DNA from: Hyphomicrobiales bacterium
Lineage (GTDB): Bacteria > Pseudomonadota > Alphaproteobacteria > Rhizobiales > Rhizobiaceae
NCBI GenBank assembly: GCA_900472395.1
Contig: UCHV01000028.1
Span: 1 to 47,942, forward strand
Direction: 5' to 3'
Length of the DNA stretch: 47,942 nt
Part shown: piece by piece, positions 6,674 through 15,893 of the stretch
How the letters are laid out: each line of letters starts with the position of its first letter
Numbering within the stretch: position 1 is the first letter of the stretch
Position numbers and translations under genes: made by a program
Notes under the pieces: generated by a model
Seen by the model: only the letters and a program-made list of their open reading frames with translations
Told to the model about the DNA's origin: nothing
Databases searched by the model: none

Positions 6674-8569
6674 TCAACCGGCGCGGCGAGCGCCGCGCCC
6701 CCTGCCCGCATTTTCCTCGAACAGCGAGGCCAATTGCTCGGTCATCGCACCAGCCAGCTCGTCGGCATCCACGATCGTGACAGCCTTGCGGTAATAGCGC
6801 GTGACGTCGTGGCCGATACCGATGGCCAGCAGCTCGACCGGCGAACGCGTCTCGATCTGCTCGATCACGGCGCGCAGGTGCCGTTCCAGATAATTGCCCG
6901 GATTGACCGACAGCGTCGAATCGTCGACCGGCGCGCCATCCGAAATCATCATCAGGATCTTGCGCTGTTCACGGCGGTTGATCAGGCGGTTATGCGCCCA
7001 CATCAGCGCCTCGCCGTCGATATTTTCCTTGAGCAGGCCTTCCCGCATCATCAGGCCGAGATTGCGGCGCGAGCGGCGCCAAGGCGCATCGGCAGACTTG
7101 TAGATGATATGGCGCAGATCGTTGAGGCGGCCGGGTGTCGCCGGCTTGCCGCTGGCGAGCCAATTTTCACGCGACTGTCCGCCCTTCCAGGCCTTCGTCG
7201 TAAAGCCGAGGATCTCGACCTTGACGCCCGAGCGTTCCAGCGTACGAGCCAGAATATCGGCGCAGGATGCGGCAACGGTGATCGGGCGGCCACGCATCGA
7301 ACCGGAATTGTCGATGACGAGAGACACGACCGTATCGCGGAACTTCGTGTCGCGTTCCTTCTTGAAGGAGAGCGGCTGCATCGGATCGATGACCAGACGC
7401 ACGAGACGGGCCGGATCGAGATAACCCTCTTCCAGATCGAAATCCCAAGAACGGTTCTGCTGCGCCATCAGGCGGCGCTGCAGACGGTTCGCGAGGCGTC
7501 CGACGGCGCTTTGCAGATGCGCCAGCTGCTTGTCCAGGAAAGCGCGCAGGCGATCGAGTTCAGCCTCGTCGCAGAGTTCTTCGGCGGTAACTTCCTCGTC
7601 GAACTCCTGGGTGAAGATCTTGTAGTCGACCTTCTCGTTGAAATCATCGAACGGGCTGTTGGGACGCTTGGTCTCGCCGGGCGTTTCGGACTGTTCGTCG
7701 CTCTCTTCCGACATGTCGTCGTCGGAGATTTCGGCGCCGTCCATCTCGCCGTCGTCCATTTCGTCTTCGGCAGCCTGGCTCTGTTCGGCCGGCGCCGCGT
7801 CGGATCCCGCCTCTTCCTCGACCTCTTCGTTTTCGGTCTCGTTACTGCGGGCCTGATCTTCCTCGCTCGGATTGTCGAGTTCTTCGGTGTCGGTATCCTC
7901 GTCACCAAAATCCTCGGCCATCTGCATGGAGGACAACATGTGACGGATCAGCTTGGCAAACGCCTGCTGGTCTTCCATGGCATTGCGCAGGCCATCGAGA
8001 TCACTCGCCGCCTTGTCCTCGATAAACGGACGCCAGAGATCCAGAACCTTGCCCGCACTTTCCGGCGGCTTCTGTCCGGTCAGCTTTTCGCGCACCAGCA
8101 TGGCCATGGCCTCGCCGATCGGCGCGTCGTCCTGGCGCTCGATGCCGGAGAAATTGGCCTTGGCATATTTTTCGGCATTCATGCTGCCGATATTGCTTGC
8201 CATGCCGGCCATGCGCAGCGAGCCGATGGATTCGACACGCGCCTGCTCGACGGCATCGAAAACCGCGCGCGCATCCGGCCCCTGCGGCGCCATCGTGGCA
8301 TGCACGTTGGTATCGTGGCAGGCAAGCCGCAGCGCCATCGAATCGCCGAGACCACGGGTCACGGCGAGTTCATGCGCTGTCGGTCGCTTCGAAATTTCCG
8401 GCAGACGAATGCGCTCGCCGGCCATGCCGGGGCGCTCGTTGGCGAAGGTTACCTCCACCTCGCCACTGCCCGCAACCGAGCGAACGCAGCCGGTAATCGC
8501 CCGGCGTAGCGGCTCGGTATCGACCGGGCCACCTGCCTTGGGCTTCGAATTGTCTCCGCGACCTGCCAT
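6674..8569 (-). CDS. cobT: Cobaltochelatase subunit CobT
   Basis: A 631-residue subunit of the aerobic CobN-CobS-CobT cobaltochelatase that inserts cobalt into hydrogenobyrinic acid a,c-diamide in vitamin B12 synthesis. The N-terminal third is alpha-helical. The middle (about residues 210-310) is an extremely acidic low-complexity stretch rich in E and D. The C-terminal third is a von Willebrand A domain with a complete MIDAS site (VSLVIDNSGSMRGRPI, later MMISDGAPVDDST). Length is typical for Rhizobiaceae CobT. It follows cobS by 19 bp in the same direction, so the pair forms one operon. The acidic run encodes itself on the opposite strand as long spurious frames. Confidence 0.96.
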   Translation of the reverse strand: MAGRGDNSKPKAGGPVDTEPLRRAITGCVRSVAGSGEVEVTFANERPGMAGERIRLPEISKRPTAHELAVTRGLGDSMALRLACHDTNVHATMAPQGPDARAVFDAVEQARVESIGSLRMAGMASNIGSMNAEKYAKANFSGIERQDDAPIGEAMAMLVREKLTGQKPPESAGKVLDLWRPFIEDKAASDLDGLRNAMEDQQAFAKLIRHMLSSMQMAEDFGDEDTDTEELDNPSEEDQARSNETENEEVEEEAGSDAAPAEQSQAAEDEMDDGEMDGAEISDDDMSEESDEQSETPGETKRPNSPFDDFNEKVDYKIFTQEFDEEVTAEELCDEAELDRLRAFLDKQLAHLQSAVGRLANRLQRRLMAQQNRSWDFDLEEGYLDPARLVRLVIDPMQPLSFKKERDTKFRDTVVSLVIDNSGSMRGRPITVAASCADILARTLERSGVKVEILGFTTKAWKGGQSRENWLASGKPATPGRLNDLRHIIYKSADAPWRRSRRNLGLMMREGLLKENIDGEALMWAHNRLINRREQRKILMMISDGAPVDDSTLSVNPGNYLERHLRAVIEQIETRSPVELLAIGIGHDVTRYYRKAVTIVDADELAGAMTEQLASLFEENAGRGRGARRAG

Positions 8570-8588
8570 GCTGATGCTCCCGCGCTCT

Positions 8589-9581
8589 TCAAGCCCCGAG
8601 AACGATGTTGGCGGCGCTTTCCTTCAGTTCGACACCGAAGGCGCGCTGGTACTGTTCAGCCACCAGCGTGCGCTCAAGCTCGTCGCACTTGTTGAGGAAG
8701 GTGACGCGGAAGGCGAAAGCGACATCGCCGAAGATTTCCGCATTTTCCGCCCAGGTGATGACCGTACGCGGGCTCATCACGGTCGACAGATCGCCGTTGA
8801 TGAAGGCCGAACGGGTCATGTCGGCGATGCGAACCATCTTGGAAACCGTTTCGCGGCCTTCAGCCGTCTTGCCGAAGGATTTGACCTTTGCGGCAACGAT
8901 ATCGACTTCCTTTTCGTGCGGCAGATAGTTCAACGTCGTGACGATGGACCAGCGGTCCATCTGCGCCTGGTTGATCTGCTGCGTGCCGTGATAAAGGCCG
9001 GTCGTATCGCCCAGACCAACGGTGTTTGCGGTCGCGAACAGGCGGAAGGCAGGGTGAGGACGGATGACGCGGCTCTGATCGAGCAGGGTCAGGCGACCCG
9101 ACGATTCCAGCACGCGCTGAATGACGAACATCACGTCCGGGCGACCGGCATCGTATTCGTCGAAGACGAGCGCGACATTGTGCTGGTAAGCCCAGGGCAG
9201 GATGCCGTCCTTGAATTCGGTGATCTGCTTGCCGTCCTTGAGGACGATGGCATCCTTGCCGACGAGATCGATACGGCTGACATGGCTGTCGAGGTTGACG
9301 CGTACGCAAGGCCAGTTGAGGCGAGCCGCAACCTGCTCGATATGGGTCGATTTGCCGGTACCGTGGAAACCGGAGACCATGACACGGCGATTATGGGCAA
9401 AGCCGGCAAGAATGGCGAGCGTGGTGTCGCGGTCGAAAAGATAATCGGGATCGAGATCCGGAACGTAGGGGTCGCCGTTGCTGTAGGCGGGAACCTTCAG
9501 GTCGGTATCGATGCCGAAGACGTCTCTGACCGAAACGGTCGTGTCGGGAAGATTGGAAATATCAAGATCAATTTTGCTCAT
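8589..9581 (-). CDS. cobS: Cobaltochelatase ATPase subunit CobS
   Basis: A 330-residue AAA+ ATPase, partner of CobT, powering cobalt chelation. The start MSKIDLDISNLPDTTVSVRD at 9581 has GGAG six bases upstream; two in-frame GTG codons lie just before it. Walker A is GFHGTGKST, Walker B VALVFDEYDAG, and sensor region RLFATANTVGLGDTTGLYHG. The N-terminal segment DVFGIDTDLKVPAYS is characteristic of CobS. It is the upstream gene of the cobS-cobT pair. Confidence 0.96.
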   Translation of the reverse strand: MSKIDLDISNLPDTTVSVRDVFGIDTDLKVPAYSNGDPYVPDLDPDYLFDRDTTLAILAGFAHNRRVMVSGFHGTGKSTHIEQVAARLNWPCVRVNLDSHVSRIDLVGKDAIVLKDGKQITEFKDGILPWAYQHNVALVFDEYDAGRPDVMFVIQRVLESSGRLTLLDQSRVIRPHPAFRLFATANTVGLGDTTGLYHGTQQINQAQMDRWSIVTTLNYLPHEKEVDIVAAKVKSFGKTAEGRETVSKMVRIADMTRSAFINGDLSTVMSPRTVITWAENAEIFGDVAFAFRVTFLNKCDELERTLVAEQYQRAFGVELKESAANIVLGA

Positions 9582-9647
9582 CACCACTCCATGCCGGACG
9601 GTCCGTAGCCCGGCAGCAATCCTCTGCTGCGTCCTGTTCGTTACGGC

Positions 9648-10274
9648 TTAGCAGAAACCAGACTGCTTCAACAACTGATATGCTTGAATAACCGCGCGAA
9701 AACGTTCTTCCGATCCGCGGTCGCCGCCATTGGCATCGGGGTGATGCTTTTTGACCAGCTCCTTGTACCGGGCCTTTATCTCCGCAGATGTCGCACCTGC
9801 GGTCAGTTCCATCGTATCGAAGGCCTTCTGCTCCAGCGTTTTCAGCTTGCGTTCCTGCGGAAAACGCGGGCCACTGCCCATGCGCCCCTCCCGCACGAAG
9901 CCGAATGGATCGCGCATGCGATTATGGCTTGCGGCACTGCCGGAGCGCATCGTCGCATGCAGGGGCGCATCCTTGATGTCCTTGTTGACACCCACGGTCC
10001 AGGTCGGGCGGTGACCGGTGATCGCCTCTTTCTGGTAACGGGCGATCTCGCTGTCGGACAGGCCGGAAAAATAATTGTAGCCCTTGTTGTAGTCCTTCAC
10101 GTGTTCGAAGCAGAACATGAAGAACTTTCCCTCGGCATTTCGGCCGACGGGTGCACGATGCGCGCCCGGCTGGTCGCACCCGTCCCACTGGCAGGTCGGC
10201 ACCTGCGGCGCCTGTTCCTGCTTGCGGTTCCGGCGCGTCCGGATGCGGTCGAAATATTTTGAATCGAGGTTCAT
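9648..10274 (-). CDS. J-domain (DnaJ-like) protein
   Basis: A 208-residue protein starting MNLDSKYFDRIRTRRNRKQE at 10274. The N-terminal half has CQWDGCDQPGAHRAP and FCFEHVKDYNKGYNYF, a possible Cys/His metal site. A C-terminal J domain spans about residues 145-205 with the signature KKHHPDANGGDRGSEERFR. The J domain should stimulate an Hsp70 (DnaK) partner; the N-terminal module may recruit a client. The C-terminal position of the J domain and the location beside cobS are the usual rhizobial arrangement. Clients are unknown. It is divergent from bolA with 103 bp between starts. Confidence 0.88.
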   Translation of the reverse strand: MNLDSKYFDRIRTRRNRKQEQAPQVPTCQWDGCDQPGAHRAPVGRNAEGKFFMFCFEHVKDYNKGYNYFSGLSDSEIARYQKEAITGHRPTWTVGVNKDIKDAPLHATMRSGSAASHNRMRDPFGFVREGRMGSGPRFPQERKLKTLEQKAFDTMELTAGATSAEIKARYKELVKKHHPDANGGDRGSEERFRAVIQAYQLLKQSGFC

Positions 10275-10377
10275 GGGAGCCACATTATGGGGTGCGCGAG
10301 AAAGCAGGACAAGAATTGACAAACCCCTTTCTTGCTGGTTTCTGGGATGCCCTTTCATGCTGCTTCGGAGCGATTTC

Positions 10378-10659
10378 ATGAGTGTCAAAGCCCGCATCGA
10401 GGCGAGCCTTACCCAAGCCCTGCAACCGGAACGGCTGGACGTGCTCGATGAAAGCCATCAACACGCCGGTCACCAGCCGCATTTCAACGGCGAAGGCGGA
10501 ACCCATATAAGGGTGCGGATCGTATCGAAAGCATTCGAGGGGAAAGGCCGCGTCGAGCGGCACCGGATGATAAATGATATCCTCAAGCCCGAACTTCAAG
10601 CCGGCCTGCATGCGCTGGCAGTGGAAGCCGCCGCACCGGGTGAGCGTACCCGCTGGTAA
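10378..10659 (+). CDS. bolA: BolA family protein
   Basis: A 93-residue protein starting MSVKARIEASLTQALQPERL, with GGAG seven bases before the ATG at 10378; an ATG at 10357 is in frame but has no good ribosome site. The BolA fold signature is clear: H-x-NGEGGTHIRVRIVSKAFEGK followed by VERHRMINDILKPEL and LHALAVEA. BolA proteins bind monothiol glutaredoxins and act in Fe-S and iron homeostasis or transcription. It ends 12 bp before the convergent corC-like gene. Confidence 0.92.
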   Translation: MSVKARIEASLTQALQPERLDVLDESHQHAGHQPHFNGEGGTHIRVRIVSKAFEGKGRVERHRMINDILKPELQAGLHALAVEAAAPGERTRW

Positions 10660-10671
10660 TTGTTCAGATCT

Positions 10672-11553
10672 CTACTGAACGGGCGTAACGGCTGCCGGAC
10701 GAATGCGCAGGCGGGTGAGGCGATTCTTTTCACGCTTCAGCACGATGAAGCGTTTTTCATAAAATGTGAAAGCCTGCCGCTCTTCCGGGATCAGTTTCGA
10801 TTCGTGGATGACGAGACCGGCAATCGTGGTCGCCTCCGTATCCGGCAGGCTCCAGCCGAGTGCACGATTGAGATCCCGGATCGGCACCGAGCCATCGACG
10901 ATGATCGATCCATCCGCATCCTGTCGCACACCCTGTAGCGACGGATCGTGCTCATCGGCGATATCGCCGACAATTTCCTCAAGGATATCTTCGAGCGTGA
11001 CGATCCCCTGCATCTCGCCATATTCATCGACAACGACCGCCATATGCACCTTGCGGCGCAGGAAGGCGTTGAGCTGATCTTTCAGGCTGGTCGTATCCGG
11101 CACGAACCAGGGCTTTTGCGCGATCCTGACGATATCCACCGTCTCCGGCCGGACATCAGGTTCGGACAGTGCCCGCAAGAGATCCTTTGCATGAACGACG
11201 CCAACGATGTTTTCGGCAGAGCCGCGCCAGACGGGCATGCGGGTGTAGGGGCTTTCCAGCACCGTGCGCACCACCTGCTCCGGTGGATCGGCGGCATTGA
11301 CGGCGCGCATCGCCATGCGGTGAACCATCACGTCGGAGACTTCGAGCTCGTCCAGATCGAAAAGGCCTCGCAGGCGATCGCGATCCTGCTGGTCGAAATC
11401 GCCCTCACGATGCACTTCCGCAAGCGCTTCGTGCAGATCGTCATGGGAGGCGGTCTGCAGCGTCAAAGGGGAAAGCGCGGTACCCGTCACACGCAGCGTG
11501 CCGCGCACGAAGGCATTGACGAAGCGTGACCGGAACCCCTTGCGCGATGTCAT
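10672..11553 (-). CDS. CorC/HlyC-type CBS-domain protein lacking the DUF21 membrane domain
   Basis: A 293-residue protein: a short N-terminus (MTSRKGFRSRFVNAFVRGTL), a paired CBS domain (about 70-195, with ELEVSDVMVHR, SPYTRMPVWRGSAENIVGVVHAKDLL and VVDEYGEMQGIVTLEDILEEIVGDI) and a C-terminal CorC_HlyC domain (DGSVPIRDLNRALGW to FTFYEKRFIVLKREKNRL). As I recall the family, the rhizobial protein after aroB carries an N-terminal DUF21 (CNNM) transmembrane domain and is over 400 residues. Here the text starts at the segment that normally follows DUF21, directly after aroB (ATGA overlap at 11553). A deletion of the membrane domain is likely. The length equals soluble CorC of enterobacteria (about 290), so a functional soluble protein is possible. 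Confidence 0.8.
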   Translation of the reverse strand: MTSRKGFRSRFVNAFVRGTLRVTGTALSPLTLQTASHDDLHEALAEVHREGDFDQQDRDRLRGLFDLDELEVSDVMVHRMAMRAVNAADPPEQVVRTVLESPYTRMPVWRGSAENIVGVVHAKDLLRALSEPDVRPETVDIVRIAQKPWFVPDTTSLKDQLNAFLRRKVHMAVVVDEYGEMQGIVTLEDILEEIVGDIADEHDPSLQGVRQDADGSIIVDGSVPIRDLNRALGWSLPDTEATTIAGLVIHESKLIPEERQAFTFYEKRFIVLKREKNRLTRLRIRPAAVTPVQ

Positions 11554-12683
11554 CTTGCCTTTTGCAACTCCAGGAAGGTGAGGACTTCGGATGCTGCCAC
11601 GTCGTCGGCAACATAGGACTGACCGATGCCGCGCGTGAGGATGAAGGTGAGCTTGCCGCTCTTGACCTTCTTGTCCTGCGCAATCGCCTCCATCAACCGC
11701 TCGACCGGCAGAGCTTCGCCCGGAATATCGCCGATGCGGGTCGGCAGGCCGACGGCCTTCAGGTGTGCCTCGACACGTTCGGCATCATCGGGGCTTGCCA
11801 GATTGAGGCGTGCAGAAAAACGGTAGGCGAGCGCCATGCCGATGGCGACGCCTTCGCCATGCACGAGACGGCTGCTGTCATATTGGGTCGCAGCTTCCAG
11901 CGCATGCCCGAATGTGTGGCCGAGATTGAGCAGTGCGCGGCGGCCGTTTTCGAACTCGTCCTCGACAACGACATCCGACTTGGCCTGACAGCTGACGGCA
12001 ATCGCCTCGGCGCGCGCAGGCCCCCCGGCAAACACATCCTTCCAGTTCTTTTCCAGCCACTCGAAAAAGTCCGGCTTGTCGATCAGTCCGTATTTGGCAA
12101 CTTCGGCATAACCGGCCCGGAACTCGCGCTCGCTCAGCGTGTTCAGCGTATCCGTATCCGCAAGCACCAGATCCGGCTGATGGAAGACGCCGAGCAGGTT
12201 TTTGCCGTGACGGGAATTGATGCCCGTCTTGCCACCAACGGAGCTATCCACTTGCGACAGAAGCGATGTCGGCATCTGCACGAAACGCACGCCACGCCGC
12301 ACGATGCCGGCGGCAAACCCAGCGAGATCGCCAATGACGCCACCGCCCAGTGCGATGATCGCATCGTTGCGCTCGATACGGGCCGCCAGCGCCATGTCGC
12401 AAACGGCCGCCAGATGATCGAGGCTCTTGGTTTTTTCACCCGCAGGCAATGTCAGCGATGCGACTTCTATGCCGTCGGTCTGCAAGGCATCCGTCAACGC
12501 CTCAAGGTATAGCGGCGCGACATTCTCGTCCGTGACGATGGCGACCTTGCGTCCCTTGATGCGGCTGGTGATCTCGCCGCCCGCGCGGCCGATCAGACCG
12601 GGGCCGATCAGGATATCGTAAGCGCGCTCACCGAGCGGAACATGCACCAGTTTCTCGGTCGTGGACGAAGAAGACGCCGTCAT
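11550..12683 (-). CDS. aroB: 3-dehydroquinate synthase
   Basis: A 377-residue enzyme, second step of the shikimate pathway (DAHP to 3-dehydroquinate; NAD- and Zn-dependent). Hallmarks are IALGGGVIGDLAGFAAG for NAD binding, SLLSQVDSSVGGKTGIN, GYAEVAKYGLI and the zinc histidine block NLGHTFGHALEAATQYDSSRLVHGEGVAIGM. The start overlaps the aroK stop as ATGA (12683-12680) and its stop overlaps the corC-like start, so aroK-aroB-corC is one translationally coupled operon. Confidence 0.97.
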   Translation of the reverse strand: MTASSSSTTEKLVHVPLGERAYDILIGPGLIGRAGGEITSRIKGRKVAIVTDENVAPLYLEALTDALQTDGIEVASLTLPAGEKTKSLDHLAAVCDMALAARIERNDAIIALGGGVIGDLAGFAAGIVRRGVRFVQMPTSLLSQVDSSVGGKTGINSRHGKNLLGVFHQPDLVLADTDTLNTLSEREFRAGYAEVAKYGLIDKPDFFEWLEKNWKDVFAGGPARAEAIAVSCQAKSDVVVEDEFENGRRALLNLGHTFGHALEAATQYDSSRLVHGEGVAIGMALAYRFSARLNLASPDDAERVEAHLKAVGLPTRIGDIPGEALPVERLMEAIAQDKKVKSGKLTFILTRGIGQSYVADDVAASEVLTFLELQKAR

Positions 12684-13354
12684 TTCAAATGCTTTCCACT
12701 GTCGGATTGTTCTGCGGAACCACCATGTTGACTGCCAACCTGATGTTCGATGATGGCCGCCAGCACGTTATGCGCCATGGCTTCCTTGCGTACATCGGCT
12801 GATTCGACCGTCAGTTCGGCTTCCGCATAGATCGGATAACGCTGGTTCATGAGGTTTTCGAGCGTCTGCTTCGGGTTTTCCGTCTTCAGCAATGGCCGCG
12901 TATCGCGTTTGCGCACACGCTCCCAGAGAAGCTCAAGGTCGGCGCGCAGCCAGACAGACAATCCACCGGCCTTGATGTGACCACGCGTCTGCTCGTTGAT
13001 GAAGGCGCCGCCACCGGTGGAGACGACGCGCTGCGACTGATGCAGCAGCCTTTCCATCACGCGGGCTTCCAGAGCGCGGAACTCCGTTTCACCATAGGTG
13101 GCAAACAGTTCGGAGATCGTCATGCGCGAAACCTTTTCGATTTCGGCATCGGTATCGATGAACGGCAGTGACAGCTGCTGCGCCACAAGGCGGCCGATCG
13201 CAGACTTGCCCGCGCCCATCAGCCCCACGAAGATCACGCTACGGCCGCCGAGCGCTTCACGCGCCCTGTCGCTCAGCGACGGCGCGGTTTCCAGCGCCGC
13301 GGGCATCACAAGATCGGTCATCGCCGGGTAAGCCTGTTCCTTCGGGTCTTCCAT
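12680..13354 (-). CDS. aroK: Shikimate kinase
   Basis: A 224-residue kinase phosphorylating shikimate at the 3-position with ATP. Walker A is FVGLMGAGKSAIGRLVA, the shikimate-binding acidic block is FIDTDAEIEKVS, the glycine motif is VVSTGGGAFI and the arginine lid RDTRPLL. The N-terminus is about 30 residues longer than in enterobacterial AroK. The ATG at 13354 is given, but an in-frame ATG 11 codons later (MTDLVMPAAL) could be used. It is the first gene of the aroK-aroB-corC operon. Confidence 0.96.
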   Translation of the reverse strand: MEDPKEQAYPAMTDLVMPAALETAPSLSDRAREALGGRSVIFVGLMGAGKSAIGRLVAQQLSLPFIDTDAEIEKVSRMTISELFATYGETEFRALEARVMERLLHQSQRVVSTGGGAFINEQTRGHIKAGGLSVWLRADLELLWERVRKRDTRPLLKTENPKQTLENLMNQRYPIYAEAELTVESADVRKEAMAHNVLAAIIEHQVGSQHGGSAEQSDSGKHLK

Positions 13355-13555
13355 TCAAAACCCTATCGACAAATGCACCGGCAGCGTCAAGACTTGCCGT
13401 TGCCGAAACATGCAACCGCTCAATTCGAAGGCCGATCCGCAGCAGGCTTGCAACGCAGACGAACAACCGCATGTCCACACGCCGATGTCAGCCGAAGTCG
13501 GCTTGCCTTGCTCAAAGGCTTTGCTCATAAAGGGGCCAATCAAACGGAGCCCCGC

Positions 13556-13726
13556 ATGCCTACACTCTTCCGGTTTCTCTTCATCCTGGCCGTCATCGCG
13601 GGGGTGATCTACGGAAGCATGATGGCGCTGGTTCTTTTGGTGGAACCGACGGAACGTGACGTGACCGTTCGTGTGCCTTCCGAGCGCCTGAACCCTCCGG
13701 CCCCTGCCGCTCCGGCGCGGCCTTGA
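13556..13726 (+). CDS. Small single-pass membrane protein upstream of xerD (56 aa)
   Basis: A 56-residue protein starting MPTLFRFLFILAVIAGVIYG with one transmembrane helix (about 6-30) and a proline-rich tail (PSERLNPPAPAAPARP). It has a CGGAG ribosome site before the ATG at 13556. It lies 19 bp ahead of xerD on the same strand, a position that I recall as conserved in Rhizobiales. Function unknown. Confidence 0.75.
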   Translation: MPTLFRFLFILAVIAGVIYGSMMALVLLVEPTERDVTVRVPSERLNPPAPAAPARP

Positions 13727-13745
13727 GCGAAGTGGACCGGACGTG

Positions 13746-14693
13746 ATGGACCTCTCTGGCGCACATCTGGAAGCCTTTCTGGAAATGATGAGCGCGGAGC
13801 GCGGAGCCGCCGCCAACACGCTTTCCTCCTATGAACGCGATCTGACCGACCTTCGCGAATACCTCGGCAAGAAGCAGACGCTGGTTCTGGCGCAAAGCGG
13901 CGATCTCTCCGGTTATCTCGCTCATCTGGGCCGCCAGGGTTTTGCCGCCTCTTCACAGGCGCGAAGACTTTCATCGATGCGGCAGTTCTACAAATTCCTT
14001 TACGCGGAAGGCCTTCGCGGCGACGACCCGACCTCCATTCTCGACGCACCGAAAAAGGGACGCTCGCTGCCGAAGACATTGAGCGAGGATCACGTCGGCA
14101 AACTTCTTGCCCAGGCGGCGGGAGAAGCGGAAGATCCCGCGCCCGGCCATCTTTCGCGGCTTCGCATGCTGGCGCTTCTGGAAATTCTCTATGCGACGGG
14201 CATGCGTGTCAGCGAGCTGGTTTCCTTGCCGGCCCGCGTGCTCGACCAGCAGGGCCGTTTCCTGATGATCAAGGGCAAGGGCAACAAGGAGCGGCTTGTG
14301 CCTTTGTCCCGTGCCGCAATCGAAGCAATGCGCAAATACGGTGCGGCCAAGGCGGAAATGGCGCGCCAGAAGGAACAGACGGAAGAAAGCGCCTGGCTTT
14401 TTCCGTCTTCGGGAAAAGACGGTTTTCTGCCGCGCCAGGTTTTTGCCCGCGACCTGAAGGACCTCGCCATCCGTGCCGGTCTGCCACCCTCGGCAATCTC
14501 TCCGCACGTGCTGCGGCACGCCTTTGCCAGCCATCTTCTGGCCAATGGCGCAGATCTGCGTGTGGTGCAGGAACTGCTTGGCCATTCAGACATTTCCACC
14601 ACTCAGATATACACACATGTTCTGGAAGAAAGACTTCGTGAACTGGTGGAAACGCATCACCCTCTTGCAAAACAGGCCAAAAACCGGGATTAG
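13746..14693 (+). CDS. xerD: Site-specific tyrosine recombinase XerD
   Basis: A 315-residue recombinase resolving chromosome dimers at dif with XerC. The N-terminal SAM-like core-binding domain includes ERGAAANTLSSYERDLTDLR. The catalytic domain has R in YATGMRVSELVSLP, K in IKGKGNKERLVPLS, the HxxR box in SPHVLRHAFASHLL, then H and the nucleophile Y in LGHSDISTTQIYTHV. A GTG one codon earlier (13743) is an alternative start. It is followed after 53 bp by accA. The chromosomal context shows it is the housekeeping enzyme rather than an integrase of an element. Confidence 0.96.
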   Translation: MDLSGAHLEAFLEMMSAERGAAANTLSSYERDLTDLREYLGKKQTLVLAQSGDLSGYLAHLGRQGFAASSQARRLSSMRQFYKFLYAEGLRGDDPTSILDAPKKGRSLPKTLSEDHVGKLLAQAAGEAEDPAPGHLSRLRMLALLEILYATGMRVSELVSLPARVLDQQGRFLMIKGKGNKERLVPLSRAAIEAMRKYGAAKAEMARQKEQTEESAWLFPSSGKDGFLPRQVFARDLKDLAIRAGLPPSAISPHVLRHAFASHLLANGADLRVVQELLGHSDISTTQIYTHVLEERLRELVETHHPLAKQAKNRD

Positions 14694-14746
14694 AGCGGGC
14701 AAACGTGCGGGCAGCCATCAGCCAGCAAGATCGGAAAACGGTTCTT

Positions 14747-15700
14747 ATGCAGACTTATCTCGATTTCGAAAAACCCATTGCGGATCTGGAAGGCAAGATC
14801 CACGAGCTGAAAAAGCTCGCATCCGAGGACGAAAGCATCGACACCTCGGATGAGATCGGGCGCCTCGAAGTTCGGGTTCGCGAAGCGATCCAGGACATCT
14901 ACTCGAAACTCTCCGCCTGGCAGAAGACGCAGGTCGCGCGCCATCCGCAGCGCCCGCATTTCGTCGATTATGCCGCAAACCTGTTCACAGAGTTCACGCC
15001 GCTGGCCGGCGACCGCACTTTTGGTGAAGACGCCGCCATCCAGGCCGGCCTTGCCCGTTTCCGTGGCCAGCCCGTTGCCCTGATCGGCCAGGAAAAGGGT
15101 CACGACACCAAGACCCGCATCAAGCACAATTTCGGCAGCGCTCGTCCCGAAGGTTACCGCAAGGCGATGCGCGTCATGGAAATGGCGGATCGCTTCGGCC
15201 TGCCGGTGATTTCGCTGGTAGACACCGCCGGCGCCTATCCGGGTGTCGGTGCCGAAGAACGCGGCCAGGCGGAAGCCATCGCCCGTTCCACCGAAATGTG
15301 CCTGGGCCTGAAAGTCCCGATGGTTTCGCTGGTTATCGGCGAAGGCGGTTCCGGCGGCGCGATTGCCATCGCCACCGGCAACAAGGTCTATATGCTCGAG
15401 CACTCGATCTATTCGGTCATCTCGCCGGAAGGTGCTGCGTCCATCCTGTGGCGCGATTCCACCCGCGCCCGCGAAGCCGCCACCAACATGAAGATCACTG
15501 CGGAAGACCTCAAGGGTCTCGGCGTCATTGACGAAATCATTCCGGAACCGCTGGGCGGCGCCCACCGCGAACCGCAGACCGTCATCAACGCCGCCGGCAA
15601 CGTCATCGAAAAGGCGCTTGCCGAACTCGGCCAGCTTTCCGGCGAGGACGTTCGCAATGCCCGCCGCCAGAAATTCCTGGCAATCGGCCGCAATCTCTAA
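14747..15700 (+). CDS. accA: Acetyl-CoA carboxylase carboxyltransferase subunit alpha
   Basis: A 317-residue subunit of the acetyl-CoA carboxylase carboxyltransferase, committing acetyl-CoA to fatty acid synthesis. The start MQTYLDFEKPIADLEGKIHE is the conserved N-terminus and has an in-frame extension upstream that is not used. The crotonase-fold core contains VDTAGAYPGVGAEERGQ, VIGEGGSGGAIAIATGN and SVISPEGAASILWRD. Length is normal. A strong hairpin follows the stop by about 50 bp. Confidence 0.97.
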   Translation: MQTYLDFEKPIADLEGKIHELKKLASEDESIDTSDEIGRLEVRVREAIQDIYSKLSAWQKTQVARHPQRPHFVDYAANLFTEFTPLAGDRTFGEDAAIQAGLARFRGQPVALIGQEKGHDTKTRIKHNFGSARPEGYRKAMRVMEMADRFGLPVISLVDTAGAYPGVGAEERGQAEAIARSTEMCLGLKVPMVSLVIGEGGSGGAIAIATGNKVYMLEHSIYSVISPEGAASILWRDSTRAREAATNMKITAEDLKGLGVIDEIIPEPLGGAHREPQTVINAAGNVIEKALAELGQLSGEDVRNARRQKFLAIGRNL

Positions 15701-15750
15701 ATGTCGGTCTGGCGGGGTAATCGCCACATTGACAGTCACATTGCTATGCT

Positions 15751-15787
15751 AGACGATGCCGGTCGCTTGATTTGAGACCGGCATCGT
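15751..15787. terminator. Hairpin after accA, probable terminator
   Basis: GACGATGCCGGTC (15751-15763) pairs perfectly with GACCGGCATCGTC (15775-15787) around an 11-nt loop. The T-run is poor, but its position 50 bp after accA and before the next gene's leader fits transcription termination. Confidence 0.55.
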
Positions 15788-15893
15788 CGTATGCGGTTAA
15801 GAAGATGTAAAGATTACCGTTCTATTGAGAATGGTGGGGAAGCCCACGAAAGTTGGCTTCGTTCGTATCGTCAGCAAAACGTGGTCGTTCGTG

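Noticed and set aside
7600..7900. Long serine-rich plus-strand frames opposite cobT
   Set aside because: They mirror the acidic Glu/Asp tract of CobT and have no independent support.
13746..14693. Phage or island integrase
   Set aside because: Sequence blocks and the xerD-accA context identify the housekeeping XerD recombinase.
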